Source: an uncultured Gammaproteobacteria bacterium
Lineage (GTDB): Bacteria > Pseudomonadota > Gammaproteobacteria > Steroidobacterales > GCA-2729495
Direction of reading: 5' to 3'
Length of the DNA stretch: 64,000 bases
NCBI GenBank assembly: GCA_937921935.1
Contig: CAKZWQ010000025.1
Location: 35,532 to 99,531 of the forward strand
Shown here: piece after piece, positions 16,243-24,154 of the stretch
How positions within the stretch are numbered: position 1 is the stretch's first letter
Layout of the letters: every line of letters begins with the position of its first letter
Program-made: the position numbers and the translations under genes
The notes under the pieces: generated by a model
Seen by the model: only the letters and a program-made list of their open reading frames with translations
What the model was told of the DNA's origin: nothing
Databases searched by the model: none

Positions 16243-16763
16243 TCCCAGTGTTCTCCGAGTACTTCGCGCAGTCTGTGCACGGCGCGTGAGTAGTGTGTTT
16301 TCACGCTGCCCTGGGAGCAACCCATGGCCGCAGCGGTGTCCGCCACGTTCAGCCCTTCCAGGGCCCGCAGCAAAAATGCCTCGCGCTGGCGGGCGGGCAA
16401 AGCCTGTACCGCAGTCTCCAGACTTTGCATCGCATCACCGGCAGCCAGTTGCCGATCGGGCCGATCACTCTCGCGACCTTCGGCCAGTTCGCCGGGCTGG
16501 GGCACCGGGTCATCCTGCTCGCCCGGGCGCCACCACGAAAAGATCCGGTTGCGTACCGTGCTGCGTCGCCGGTAGTCCGTGATCCGGTTATTCAGGATCC
16601 GGTAAAACAGCGGCGTCCATTCTGTTTCCGGCCGCTGAGCATAGGACCGCGCCAGACGAATCATGGCGTCCTGCACGATATCCAGAGCTTCGTCCTTATC
16701 GCGCACGGCCACCTGGGCAATACGCAACGCGCGAAGTTCCACACCGGCCAGAAAACGATCCAT
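16239..16763 (-). CDS. ECF-type RNA polymerase sigma factor
   Basis: A sigma-70 family ECF factor. Region 2 is DEALDIVQDAMIRLARSYAQRPETEWTPLFYRILNNRITDYRRR, and region 4 is LPARQREAFLLRALEGLNVADTAAAMGCSQGSVKTHYSRAVHRLRE with its helix-turn-helix. The linker is rich in Asp/Glu/Pro. ATG 16763 is adopted, but the start is uncertain. A strong GGGGAGGAG lies 15-23 bases upstream, better placed for an in-frame CTG or a longer protein, and the frame stays open to 16949. It heads the operon with the DUF3619, acidic and DUF3106 genes, and probably controls that operon. Confidence 0.88.
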   Translation of the reverse strand: MDRFLAGVELRALRIAQVAVRDKDEALDIVQDAMIRLARSYAQRPETEWTPLFYRILNNRITDYRRRSTVRNRIFSWWRPGEQDDPVPQPGELAEGRESDRPDRQLAAGDAMQSLETAVQALPARQREAFLLRALEGLNVADTAAAMGCSQGSVKTHYSRAVHRLREVLGEHWE

Positions 16764-16970
16764 GGCTTGGCGCTGGTCCAGGTGCAACTCCTCCCCATCG
16801 GCCTGAAAACAAACGCCTTGCGGCTCTATCGCGTCAACGCGGTGCATAGCATACCGTGGCTCCTGACCCACGCCGTGCAGCTGGCCATGGCCACCTTGCT
16901 CCGGCTTTCGGGCAATATAACGAGCCTCGACCGAATCCGTTGACGGCAAAGCACCCTGATCCGGAACGGG

Positions 16971-17175
16971 TTATTCACAACAGACCTTTCGCTGGCGGGA
17001 CCTTAGGGGAACTTCAGGTTTATTGTTAAAAGAAGAAGCCCTAAGTGATTGAAAATAATATTAAAAGCGCCTTCGGGCAAAAAGTCACCAAAGTGTCACT
17101 TTTGGCTTTGTTATGCGGCATTCGGGGCCATTGCCCCACGCTATCCACAGAGATATCCACAGGAATTGTGGACAA
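16971..17175. promoter_or_regulatory. Cluster of DnaA-box-like 9-mers with an AT-rich stretch upstream of priA
   Basis: The 448 bases between the sigma factor start and priA contain TTATTCACA (16971-16979), CTATCCACA (17141-17149), ATATCCACA (17153-17161) and, on the reverse strand, TTGTCCACA (17167-17175). The first matches the E. coli DnaA consensus TTATNCACA and the others differ at one position. Three lie within 35 bases just upstream of the priA start. An AT-rich tract (about 17020-17072) sits between the first and second boxes. It may be a DnaA-responsive priA control region; an origin is less likely, as dnaA, dnaN and mnmG are absent here. Confidence 0.45.
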
Positions 17176-17211
17176 CTTTCGCACGGACCGGCTGACGGCG
17201 AAAACGGGCCC

Positions 17212-19413
17212 GTGAACAGCGAGTCGATCCTGCGGGTGGCCCTGTCCACACCCTTGAAACGCCTGTTTGATTACTTGCCGCCGGCAGCCGGCAAAGGACC
17301 GGTGGGGCGGCCGGGCGCGCGCGTGCGGGTGCCCTTTGGACGCAGCACCCGCATCGGTGTGATCGCCGCCGTCACCGCGCACAGTGAGCTACCAACGGAA
17401 AAACTGCGCCGGGTCTCTGAAGTCCTGGATGCACAACCCGTGCTGAATGAGGAAATGCTGTCATTGTTGCAGTGGGCTGCCGACTACTACCAGCATCCCC
17501 TGGGTGACGTCGTTGCCACTGCCTTGCCCAACGCCCTGCGCCAGGGCAAGGAACCGGCCACTGCCAGCTTGCGCTGGGTCTGCACACCCGAAGGCAAAGC
17601 CGCCGACCTCGATGCCATCAGCAAGCGCGCCCCGGTGCAGGCGCGCATTCTGGCCGCGGCCCGGCAACACCCCGAGGGCATCGGCCCCGCCGACATTGAT
17701 CCGCCGGCACGTAGCTGGCGTTCGGCCGTGCAGGCACTGGCCGACAAAGGCCTGCTGTTATCCAGGGAAGGTGACTTGCTCGCCCCATCATCCACGCCGG
17801 CGACGGACGGCCCCGCCCTGACAACAGCGCAAGTCGAAGCTGTCGCGGCCATCAATGCCGCCGAGGGCTTTGCGCCGTTTCTCCTTGAAGGGGTCACAGG
17901 CAGCGGCAAGACGGAGGTTTACCTGGAGTGCATCGCCGCGCAACTGCAGGCCGGGCGGCAAAGCCTGGTACTGGTGCCGGAGATTGGCCTGACACCCCAA
18001 CTGGTGCAGCGGTTCCGCCAGCGCCTGGGCGTGCCGGTGGCCTTGCTGCACTCGGGCCTGGCTGACGGCGAACGATTGCGGGCCTGGACGGCGGCAGCCC
18101 GCGGTGAAGCGGCAGTGATTATCGGCACCCGCTCCGCGATCTTCACGCCCTTGGAAAGGCCTGGTTTGCTGATCGTCGACGAAGAACACGACACCTCTTT
18201 AAAGCAGCAGGACGGCTTTCGCTATTCGGCCCGGGATCTGCTGGTGCGCCGCGCGCAGAAACTGAATGTGCCCGTGATCCTGGGCTCGGCCACCCCGGCC
18301 CTGGAAAGCATTGAGAATGCGCGGGCCGGCCGCTATCAGCGACTGCTGTTACCCAAGCGCCCGGGCGCGGCAAAAGCACCGGCGGTGCGGCTGGTGGATT
18401 TGCGGCGCCATGCCGCCCGGGACGGGCTGAGCGAACCTCTGCTGGGCGCCATCGGCCAACACCTGGCAGACGACGGCCAGGTCCTGCTCTATCTGAATCG
18501 CCGTGGTTACGCCCCGACCCTGATGTGCTCCAACTGCGGCTTTGTGGCCGAGTGCCCGCGTTGTGATGCGCGCATGGTGGTGCATCGCCAGCGCCACCGG
18601 CTGGCCTGTCATCACTGCGGTTCGGAACGACCGGCACCGGATCATTGCCCGGACTGCAGTCACGCCCTGCATCCGGTGGGTCAGGGTACGGAACGACTGG
18701 AAGCTGCCCTTTCAGAGCGCTTTCCCGATCACAGCCTGCTGCGCATCGACCGGGACACCACTCGCCGGCGCGGTGAACTGGAAGCCCAGCTGGAGCGCTT
18801 TCGCGCCGGCGAAGTGCGCATCCTGCTGGGCACGCAGATGCTGGCCAAGGGTCACGATTTTCCGGACCTGACCCTGGTCGGGGTGGTGGATGCTGACCAG
18901 GGATTGTTCGGCACCGATTTTCGCGCCGGCGAACGGCTGGCCCAGTCCATCGTGCAGGTGGCCGGGCGGGCCGGACGCGCTGACCGACCGGGCGAGGTGC
19001 TGATCCAGACCGCCTGGCCGGAGCACCCCCTGTTAACCCTGCTGGTTGAAGCAGGCTATGGCGCCTTTGCCGAGCAGGCCCTGACAGAACGTCGTGATGC
19101 GGCCTGGCCGCCCTATGCCTTTCTGGCTGTGCTGCGTGCCGAAGCACCCGAGCGCGGAGCCGCCTTTGAGTTTCTGGAAGCTGCGCGCGAGATGGCCCGG
19201 GATCTGGACAGCACAGGCGTGCGCTTCCTCGGCCCGGCGCCGGCCCCGATGGAACGCCGGCAGGGTCGCTTTCGCGCGCAGTTGTTGCTGCATGCGGACC
19301 AACGCGGTGCCTTGCAACGTTTTCTCGGCCCCTGGCGCCTCGCGCTGGAATCGCTGCCGGCCGGTCGGCGGGCCCGCTGGTCGCTGGATGTGGATCCGGC
19401 GGAACTCTTCTAA
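17212..19413 (+). CDS. priA: Primosomal replication protein N' (helicase PriA)
   Basis: A 3'-5' superfamily 2 DNA helicase that reloads the replisome at stalled forks. From GTG 17212 the protein has 733 residues, the usual PriA length. The N-terminal 3'-flap-binding domain (RVALSTPLKRLFDYLPP) is followed by Walker A GVTGSGKTEVYL, DEEHD (motif II), GSATPALES, and the eight-cysteine zinc region (CSNCGFVAECPRCD ... CHHCG ... CPDC). The terminal helicase motifs are GTQMLAKGHDFPDLTLV and QVAGRAGRADRPGEV. The longer frame beginning at ATG 17113 is rejected because its first 33 residues run through the DnaA-box region and look non-coding. argS follows 55 bases downstream. Confidence 0.95.
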   Translation: MNSESILRVALSTPLKRLFDYLPPAAGKGPVGRPGARVRVPFGRSTRIGVIAAVTAHSELPTEKLRRVSEVLDAQPVLNEEMLSLLQWAADYYQHPLGDVVATALPNALRQGKEPATASLRWVCTPEGKAADLDAISKRAPVQARILAAARQHPEGIGPADIDPPARSWRSAVQALADKGLLLSREGDLLAPSSTPATDGPALTTAQVEAVAAINAAEGFAPFLLEGVTGSGKTEVYLECIAAQLQAGRQSLVLVPEIGLTPQLVQRFRQRLGVPVALLHSGLADGERLRAWTAAARGEAAVIIGTRSAIFTPLERPGLLIVDEEHDTSLKQQDGFRYSARDLLVRRAQKLNVPVILGSATPALESIENARAGRYQRLLLPKRPGAAKAPAVRLVDLRRHAARDGLSEPLLGAIGQHLADDGQVLLYLNRRGYAPTLMCSNCGFVAECPRCDARMVVHRQRHRLACHHCGSERPAPDHCPDCSHALHPVGQGTERLEAALSERFPDHSLLRIDRDTTRRRGELEAQLERFRAGEVRILLGTQMLAKGHDFPDLTLVGVVDADQGLFGTDFRAGERLAQSIVQVAGRAGRADRPGEVLIQTAWPEHPLLTLLVEAGYGAFAEQALTERRDAAWPPYAFLAVLRAEAPERGAAFEFLEAAREMARDLDSTGVRFLGPAPAPMERRQGRFRAQLLLHADQRGALQRFLGPWRLALESLPAGRRARWSLDVDPAELF

Positions 19414-19468
19414 TACAAGTCTGCCGGGCGCTGCCTGTTAGAATTCGCGCTTTTGCCGGCGCGCGGCC

Positions 19469-21217
19469 TTGAAACATCAGATCGAAACCCTGCTGGCCAC
19501 TGCCGTGGCCGAACTACCCGGACTGGAAGGCCCCGCGCCCACGCCAGTGATCGAGCGCGCGCGCGATGCACAGCACGGTGATTACGCCAGCAATATCGCC
19601 ATGCAGCTGGCCAAACCCCTGCGCCGCAAGCCGCGGGAAATCGCTGAAGATCTGATCACCCGGATACCTGACTCGCCCGTGCTGGCCGGGGTAGAAATCG
19701 CCGGTCCCGGCTTTATCAACTTTCGCCTCTCTCCGGACGCCTTTCACCAGGAACTGGTGCGAGTCATTGACGACGGCCAGGCCTACGGGTGTAGCGACCT
19801 GGGCCAGGGCGAACGCGTGCTGGTGGAATTTGTGTCAGCCAACCCCACCGGGCCGCTGCACGTGGGCCACGGACGGCACGCCGCTTACGGTGCCTGCGTG
19901 GCCAACCTGCTGGCGGCCACCGGTCATGAGGTACAGCGCGAGTACTACGTCAACGATGCCGGCCGGCAAATGGACATCCTGGCCCTGAGCCTGTGGCTGC
20001 GAATGCAGGATTTACGCGGCACCGGGCTGGCTTTCCCCAGCGGCGGTTATCGCGGTGACTACCTGGTCGAGATTGCCCGGGGAGCCGTCGGCGATGCGCA
20101 CACCCGCGGTTTGCTGCCCATGCCGTCGGACTGGGGTGCAGGCGCCCCGCCGGACGCGCCCGACGGCGATGCCGACGCGCACCTGGACGCACTGATCGAA
20201 AACCTGCGCGAACGCCTCGGCATCGAAGGCTTTCGCGAGGTCCTGGGCATCGGCCTGCAATCCATCCTGGATGACATTCGCCAGGATCTGGGTGAGTTCG
20301 GCGTGGCCTATGACAACTTTTTCTCCGAGCGCAGCCTGGTGGAAAGCGGCGCGGTGGCCGAAGCCCTGGAGCGGGTCAAGGCCTCGGGCCACACTTATAT
20401 AGAGGGCGGTGCCACCTGGTTCCGGGCCACGGATTTCGGCGACGAGAAAGATCGTGTGGTAGTGCGTGATAACGGCAGCACCACCTACTTCGCCTCCGAC
20501 ATCGCCTATCACCTGCAAAAGCGCGGCCGTGGTTACGCCCGGCTGGTCGATATCCTGGGCGCTGATCACCACGGTTATATCGCCCGGGTCCGGGCCGGCC
20601 TGGCTGCCACGGGCGAGCCGCCGGAGTGCCTGGAAGTCGACCTGGTGCAGTTCGTGGTGCTGTACCGGGGCAAAGACAAGGTGCAGATGTCCACGCGCTC
20701 CGGCCAGTTCATTACCTTGCGGGAGCTGCGCGAAGAAGTGGGTGACGATGCCGCGCGGCTGTTTTTTGTGTCGCGCTCCAACGAACAACACCTGGATTTT
20801 GACCTGGAGCTGGCCAAGTCGCGGACCAATGAAAACCCCGTGTACTACATCCAGTATGCCCACGCCCGCATCTGCAGCGTGATGAGTGCGGCAGATAACC
20901 AGGGCATCCAGTGGAATGAGGCGCGGGGCAAACAGTCCCTTTCCCGGCTCACGGAAAGCCATGAGCTGAAACTGATGCAGGCCCTGGTGCGTTATCCGGA
21001 AATGGTCGAACTGGCCGCCCGGCAACGCGCGCCCCAACACATCGTGCATTACCTGCGTGACCTGGCCAACGATCTGCACGCCTACTACAACGCCCATCGT
21101 TTCATTGTCGAGGACGAAGCCCTGCGCGATGCTCGCCTGTGCCTGATCCTGGCCACTCGCCAGGTGCTGCGTAACGGGCTGGGTCTGCTGGGCGTCTCGG
21201 CCCCGGCAAGCATGTAG
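19469..21217 (+). CDS. argS: Arginyl-tRNA synthetase
   Basis: A 582-residue class I synthetase that charges tRNA-Arg. The HIGH motif appears as HVGH within FVSANPTGPLHVGHGRHAAYG. The KMSKS-like loop is QMSTRSGQF after YRGKDKV, as is normal for ArgS. The C-terminal anticodon-binding domain includes YYIQYAHARICSV and LHAYYNAHRFIVEDE. The start is a TTG at 19469 giving MKHQIETLL, consistent with the family N-terminus. A 14-base gap leads to the SPOR protein; priA-argS-SPOR order is common in gammaproteobacteria. Confidence 0.95.
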   Translation: MKHQIETLLATAVAELPGLEGPAPTPVIERARDAQHGDYASNIAMQLAKPLRRKPREIAEDLITRIPDSPVLAGVEIAGPGFINFRLSPDAFHQELVRVIDDGQAYGCSDLGQGERVLVEFVSANPTGPLHVGHGRHAAYGACVANLLAATGHEVQREYYVNDAGRQMDILALSLWLRMQDLRGTGLAFPSGGYRGDYLVEIARGAVGDAHTRGLLPMPSDWGAGAPPDAPDGDADAHLDALIENLRERLGIEGFREVLGIGLQSILDDIRQDLGEFGVAYDNFFSERSLVESGAVAEALERVKASGHTYIEGGATWFRATDFGDEKDRVVVRDNGSTTYFASDIAYHLQKRGRGYARLVDILGADHHGYIARVRAGLAATGEPPECLEVDLVQFVVLYRGKDKVQMSTRSGQFITLRELREEVGDDAARLFFVSRSNEQHLDFDLELAKSRTNENPVYYIQYAHARICSVMSAADNQGIQWNEARGKQSLSRLTESHELKLMQALVRYPEMVELAARQRAPQHIVHYLRDLANDLHAYYNAHRFIVEDEALRDARLCLILATRQVLRNGLGLLGVSAPASM

Positions 21218-21231
21218 GCCGGGCAGGCACC

Positions 21232-21801
21232 ATGGCCCGCCGTAAAACCAGCAAGCGCAAGACGACTCGCCGCAAGAAATCCGAGCCCCTGGCCGGCTGG
21301 ATCTGGATGCTGTTCGGGCTGACGGTGGGCCTGGCGGTGGCGGCTGCCATCTACATCAACGACCGACAGCCTCATTCAGCCACGGGCAAACCCGTGGTTG
21401 AAGAAACGCCGGTGACCAAGCCGGCGAAGCAACCCAAAGCGGCGCCGGCCGAAGACGATGGCCCGCGTTTCGACTTCTACGAAATGCTGCCCAAGTTCGA
21501 GCTGGTGATTCCCGAGCAAGACCTGGAAGCGCGTCCCGATGTGACGGCGGCCGACGTGGAGGCGCCCGGTGCCTACGTGCTGCAGGCCGGTTCCTTTTCT
21601 ACTTTTGAGGATGCCGATCGCATGAAGGCCCGCCTGGCGCTGCTGGGCGTGGTGTCACGAATCCAGAAAGTCAGCGTAGATGAGCGTACCTTTCACCGGG
21701 TACGCATTGGTCCGGTGGAAGACCTGAATACATTGAACGGTCTGCGGGATCAGTTGCGCGAGGCCCGCGTAGAAGTGATGGTGATCCGGGTTGCTGAATA
21801 G
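21232..21801 (+). CDS. SPOR-domain membrane protein (FtsN-like)
   Basis: A 189-residue bitopic protein: a short basic cytoplasmic tail (ARRKTSKRKTTRRKK), one membrane helix (about 22-43), a Pro/Lys-rich periplasmic linker and a C-terminal SPOR domain (about 112-187, AYVLQAGSFSTFEDADRMKARL onward). SPOR domains bind denuded glycan strands of septal peptidoglycan. Position directly after argS matches the place of ftsN-like genes in related genomes, so a cell-division role is likely. The stop overlaps the start of the next gene by 11 bases. Confidence 0.88.
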   Translation: MARRKTSKRKTTRRKKSEPLAGWIWMLFGLTVGLAVAAAIYINDRQPHSATGKPVVEETPVTKPAKQPKAAPAEDDGPRFDFYEMLPKFELVIPEQDLEARPDVTAADVEAPGAYVLQAGSFSTFEDADRMKARLALLGVVSRIQKVSVDERTFHRVRIGPVEDLNTLNGLRDQLREARVEVMVIRVAE

Positions 21802-22963
21802 ACGTTTAATTACCGCCCTGATATTGGCCGCCGTGCTCGGCGGCTGCGCCACCCAGGCGCCTGCACCCACACCGCCGCCTCCGGCCCGCCCGGCAGCTCC
21901 CGCCGCGCCACCGGCCCCCGACATCCTCGACCTCACAGAGCAGCGCACCAAAACCCTGTCCTGCCGGCGACTGGATGTGGCGGCCGTGGGCGACATCATG
22001 CTGGGCAGCGATTTTCCCAAGCCGCGCCTGCCGGCCGATGACGGCCGGGAACAATTGAGTGCCGCCGAACCCGTGCTACAGGCCGCCGATATTGCCTTCG
22101 GCAACCTCGAGGGCGTGCTGGCAATCGGCGGTGAGCCGGCCAAGAAATGTCGTAACCCGTCCGCCTGTTACTTGTTTCGTTCACCGCCACGCTTCGCCGC
22201 CACGCTTGCTGAAGCAGGCTTCAGCGTAATGAGCCTGGCCAACAATCATGCGCGTGACTTTGGGGAAGAAGGCCGCGACTCCACCATGGCTGCCCTGGAT
22301 GCCGTCGGCATTCTGCACTCTGGCCGCGAAGGCAGCCTGGCCAGCTGGGATATCGGTGACACACGCATCGCGATGATCGCCTTTGCACCTTTCAAGGAGG
22401 CCTGGCCCATGCTCGACCCGGTCGGGGCCGCGGCTGCCGTGGCAGGCCTGGCCGCCGGGCATGACATCGTCATAGTGTCTTTCCACGGCGGCGGTGAAGG
22501 CGCTGATGCACAGCGTATTCCTTTTGCCGAAGAGTTCTACCGCGAAGAGAACCGCGGCAACGTGGTGGAGTTTGCGCGCAGCCTGGTGGACGCCGGCGCA
22601 GATCTGGTCATCGGTCATGGGCCCCACGTACCGCGTGCCATGGAACTTTACCGGGACCGTTTGATTGCCTATAGCCTGGGCAACTTTGCAACCTGGTGGG
22701 GTATCAGCATCGTTGATGCCAAAGGTTATGCCCCGATACTGCGCAGCCGCCTGGATGGTAACGGCCGCTTTGTCAGTGGCGACATCGTGTCCATGCGCCA
22801 GGAGCGACCAACGGGTCCGCGGCCGGATCCCGCGAATCGCGCCGGGCGGATGATGCAGGAACTGACCCGGCTGGACTTCCAGGGCGGCGGACTGAGCTTT
22901 GATGCAGCCGGAAAGTTTCAGCCGCAAAACTTCACGGGCGCTGATTGCGAGGCACAACCGTGA
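21791..22963 (+). CDS. CapA family (PGA_cap metallophosphatase-fold) lipoprotein
   Basis: A 390-residue lipoprotein with signal peptide and lipobox LGGC (about residue 19), a Pro/Ala-rich linker and a CapA/PgsA-type calcineurin-like domain. AAVGDIMLGSDF carries the first metal-binding aspartate, and SLANNHARDFGEEG, SFHGGGEG and GHGPHVPRAMEL continue the pattern. Homologues take part in poly-gamma-glutamate capsule formation, but no capBC partner is present here, so the substrate is unknown. The start is TTG 21791, overlapping the SPOR gene. Its TGA overlaps the GTG of the PLP enzyme gene. Confidence 0.85.
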   Translation: MLNRRLITALILAAVLGGCATQAPAPTPPPPARPAAPAAPPAPDILDLTEQRTKTLSCRRLDVAAVGDIMLGSDFPKPRLPADDGREQLSAAEPVLQAADIAFGNLEGVLAIGGEPAKKCRNPSACYLFRSPPRFAATLAEAGFSVMSLANNHARDFGEEGRDSTMAALDAVGILHSGREGSLASWDIGDTRIAMIAFAPFKEAWPMLDPVGAAAAVAGLAAGHDIVIVSFHGGGEGADAQRIPFAEEFYREENRGNVVEFARSLVDAGADLVIGHGPHVPRAMELYRDRLIAYSLGNFATWWGISIVDAKGYAPILRSRLDGNGRFVSGDIVSMRQERPTGPRPDPANRAGRMMQELTRLDFQGGGLSFDAAGKFQPQNFTGADCEAQP

Positions 22964-24015
22964 CCCTGCTGATGGAAAGCTATCCGTCCCTGCATGAGGC
23001 GTTACCCTACCTGCAGCTTACCCAGCTGCCCACGCCCCTGGACAGTGCCGACCGACTGGCCGCCGAACTGGGTCTGCGGCGTCTGTGGATCAAGCGTGAT
23101 GATTTGTGTGCCGAGCCCTATGGCGGCAACAAGGTCAGAAAACTTGAACACTTGCTGGCCGATGCACTGGGTCAAGGCTGCGATGCAAGCCTGACCTTTG
23201 GCGCTGCCGGTTCCAACCATGCCCTGGCGACCGCGATCTATTCCAGGCGTGCCGGGCTGGATTGTTATGCGGTGCTGACACCCCAGCCGCCCACACCCAG
23301 GGTGGCCAATACGCTGCGTTATCACGCCTGGCTCGGCACGCGTTTGCTCACGGCCGACGGCTTCCCCGAATCCCTGGCTGCCCGCGATGCGGCGCTGGCC
23401 GCTCATCCCACCGGAGCGGACAAGGTCTATGAAGTCTGGTGGGGCGGATCTTCGTGGCTGGGAGCAACCGGCTTTGTGAATGCAGCCCTGGAACTGGGTC
23501 AGCAACTGGCCGGTGACCCGCCCGATTTTTTGTATGTGGCCGGCGGCACCATGGGCACCGCCGCGGGCCTGGCCCTGGGTTTGCGGCTGCTCAACTGGCC
23601 CACGCAGGTGGTCGCGGTGCGGGTGGTCCCCATTCCGACTCGCCTGCCCGACACTTTTGAACGCCTGTACCGCGAAACCAATGCCGAACTGGCCGCGCGC
23701 GATGCCGGCTTCCCGACTTTCGATGATCCCTATGCAAACTTTGAGCTGCGGGATGAATTTCTGGGCACAGGCTACGCGGTGCCGGCCGAGGGGACGCAGG
23801 CGGCGGTCAATCTGGGCAAGAAGCTGGCCGGCATCGAGCTGGAAACCACCTATACGGGCAAAGCCATGGCCGGCCTGGTAGACGACGCGCGGACCGGACG
23901 CCTGAAGGACAAGACCGCGGTCTTCTGGCTGACCTATAACTCCCACCCCTACCCGTCAGCCGTGCAGGATATGGGCGCGGCGGACCTGCCGGCCGAGTTC
24001 CAACGCTATTTCTGA
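22960..24015 (+). CDS. PLP-dependent enzyme of the ACC deaminase / D-cysteine desulfhydrase family
   Basis: A fold-type II PLP enzyme, about 351 residues. LQLTQLPTPLDSADRLAAELG and IKRDDLCAEPYGGNKVRKLEHL carry the lysine that binds PLP. SLTFGAAGSNHALATAIYSRRAGL and GGTMGTAAGLALGL supply the phosphate-binding part. Family members deaminate 1-aminocyclopropane-1-carboxylate or release sulfide from D-cysteine; sequence alone does not separate them. GTG 22960 overlaps the previous stop (GTGA) and has GAGG at good spacing, so it is preferred to ATG 22972. Confidence 0.85.
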   Translation: MTLLMESYPSLHEALPYLQLTQLPTPLDSADRLAAELGLRRLWIKRDDLCAEPYGGNKVRKLEHLLADALGQGCDASLTFGAAGSNHALATAIYSRRAGLDCYAVLTPQPPTPRVANTLRYHAWLGTRLLTADGFPESLAARDAALAAHPTGADKVYEVWWGGSSWLGATGFVNAALELGQQLAGDPPDFLYVAGGTMGTAAGLALGLRLLNWPTQVVAVRVVPIPTRLPDTFERLYRETNAELAARDAGFPTFDDPYANFELRDEFLGTGYAVPAEGTQAAVNLGKKLAGIELETTYTGKAMAGLVDDARTGRLKDKTAVFWLTYNSHPYPSAVQDMGAADLPAEFQRYF

Positions 24016-24154
24016 TTAGCCCCGCCGGGTAAATGACCATTGTTGGGACACACCACTGCCATGCCGCGGGACAACAGGGGCAGCACTGCTATTGTTGAAC
24101 AGGGGTTAAACAGCAGGCTTAAGCCGCCCTGATAACAAGACGGCGCCGCCTGCT

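Noticed and set aside
16971..17175. Chromosomal origin of replication
   Set aside because: DnaA-like boxes and AT-rich DNA are present, but dnaA, dnaN, mnmG and rpmH are absent, and the number of boxes is low.
17113..17211. Longer PriA beginning at ATG 17113
   Set aside because: The extra 33 residues run through repeated TATCCACA-type motifs and do not resemble the PriA N-terminus, which starts cleanly after GTG 17212.
18143..19477. A 444-codon reverse-strand frame opposite priA
   Set aside because: Arg/Pro/Ala-rich translation typical of an antisense frame in GC-rich DNA; priA on the other strand is certain.
20012..21097. A 361-codon reverse-strand frame opposite argS
   Set aside because: Shadow of argS with no domain character.
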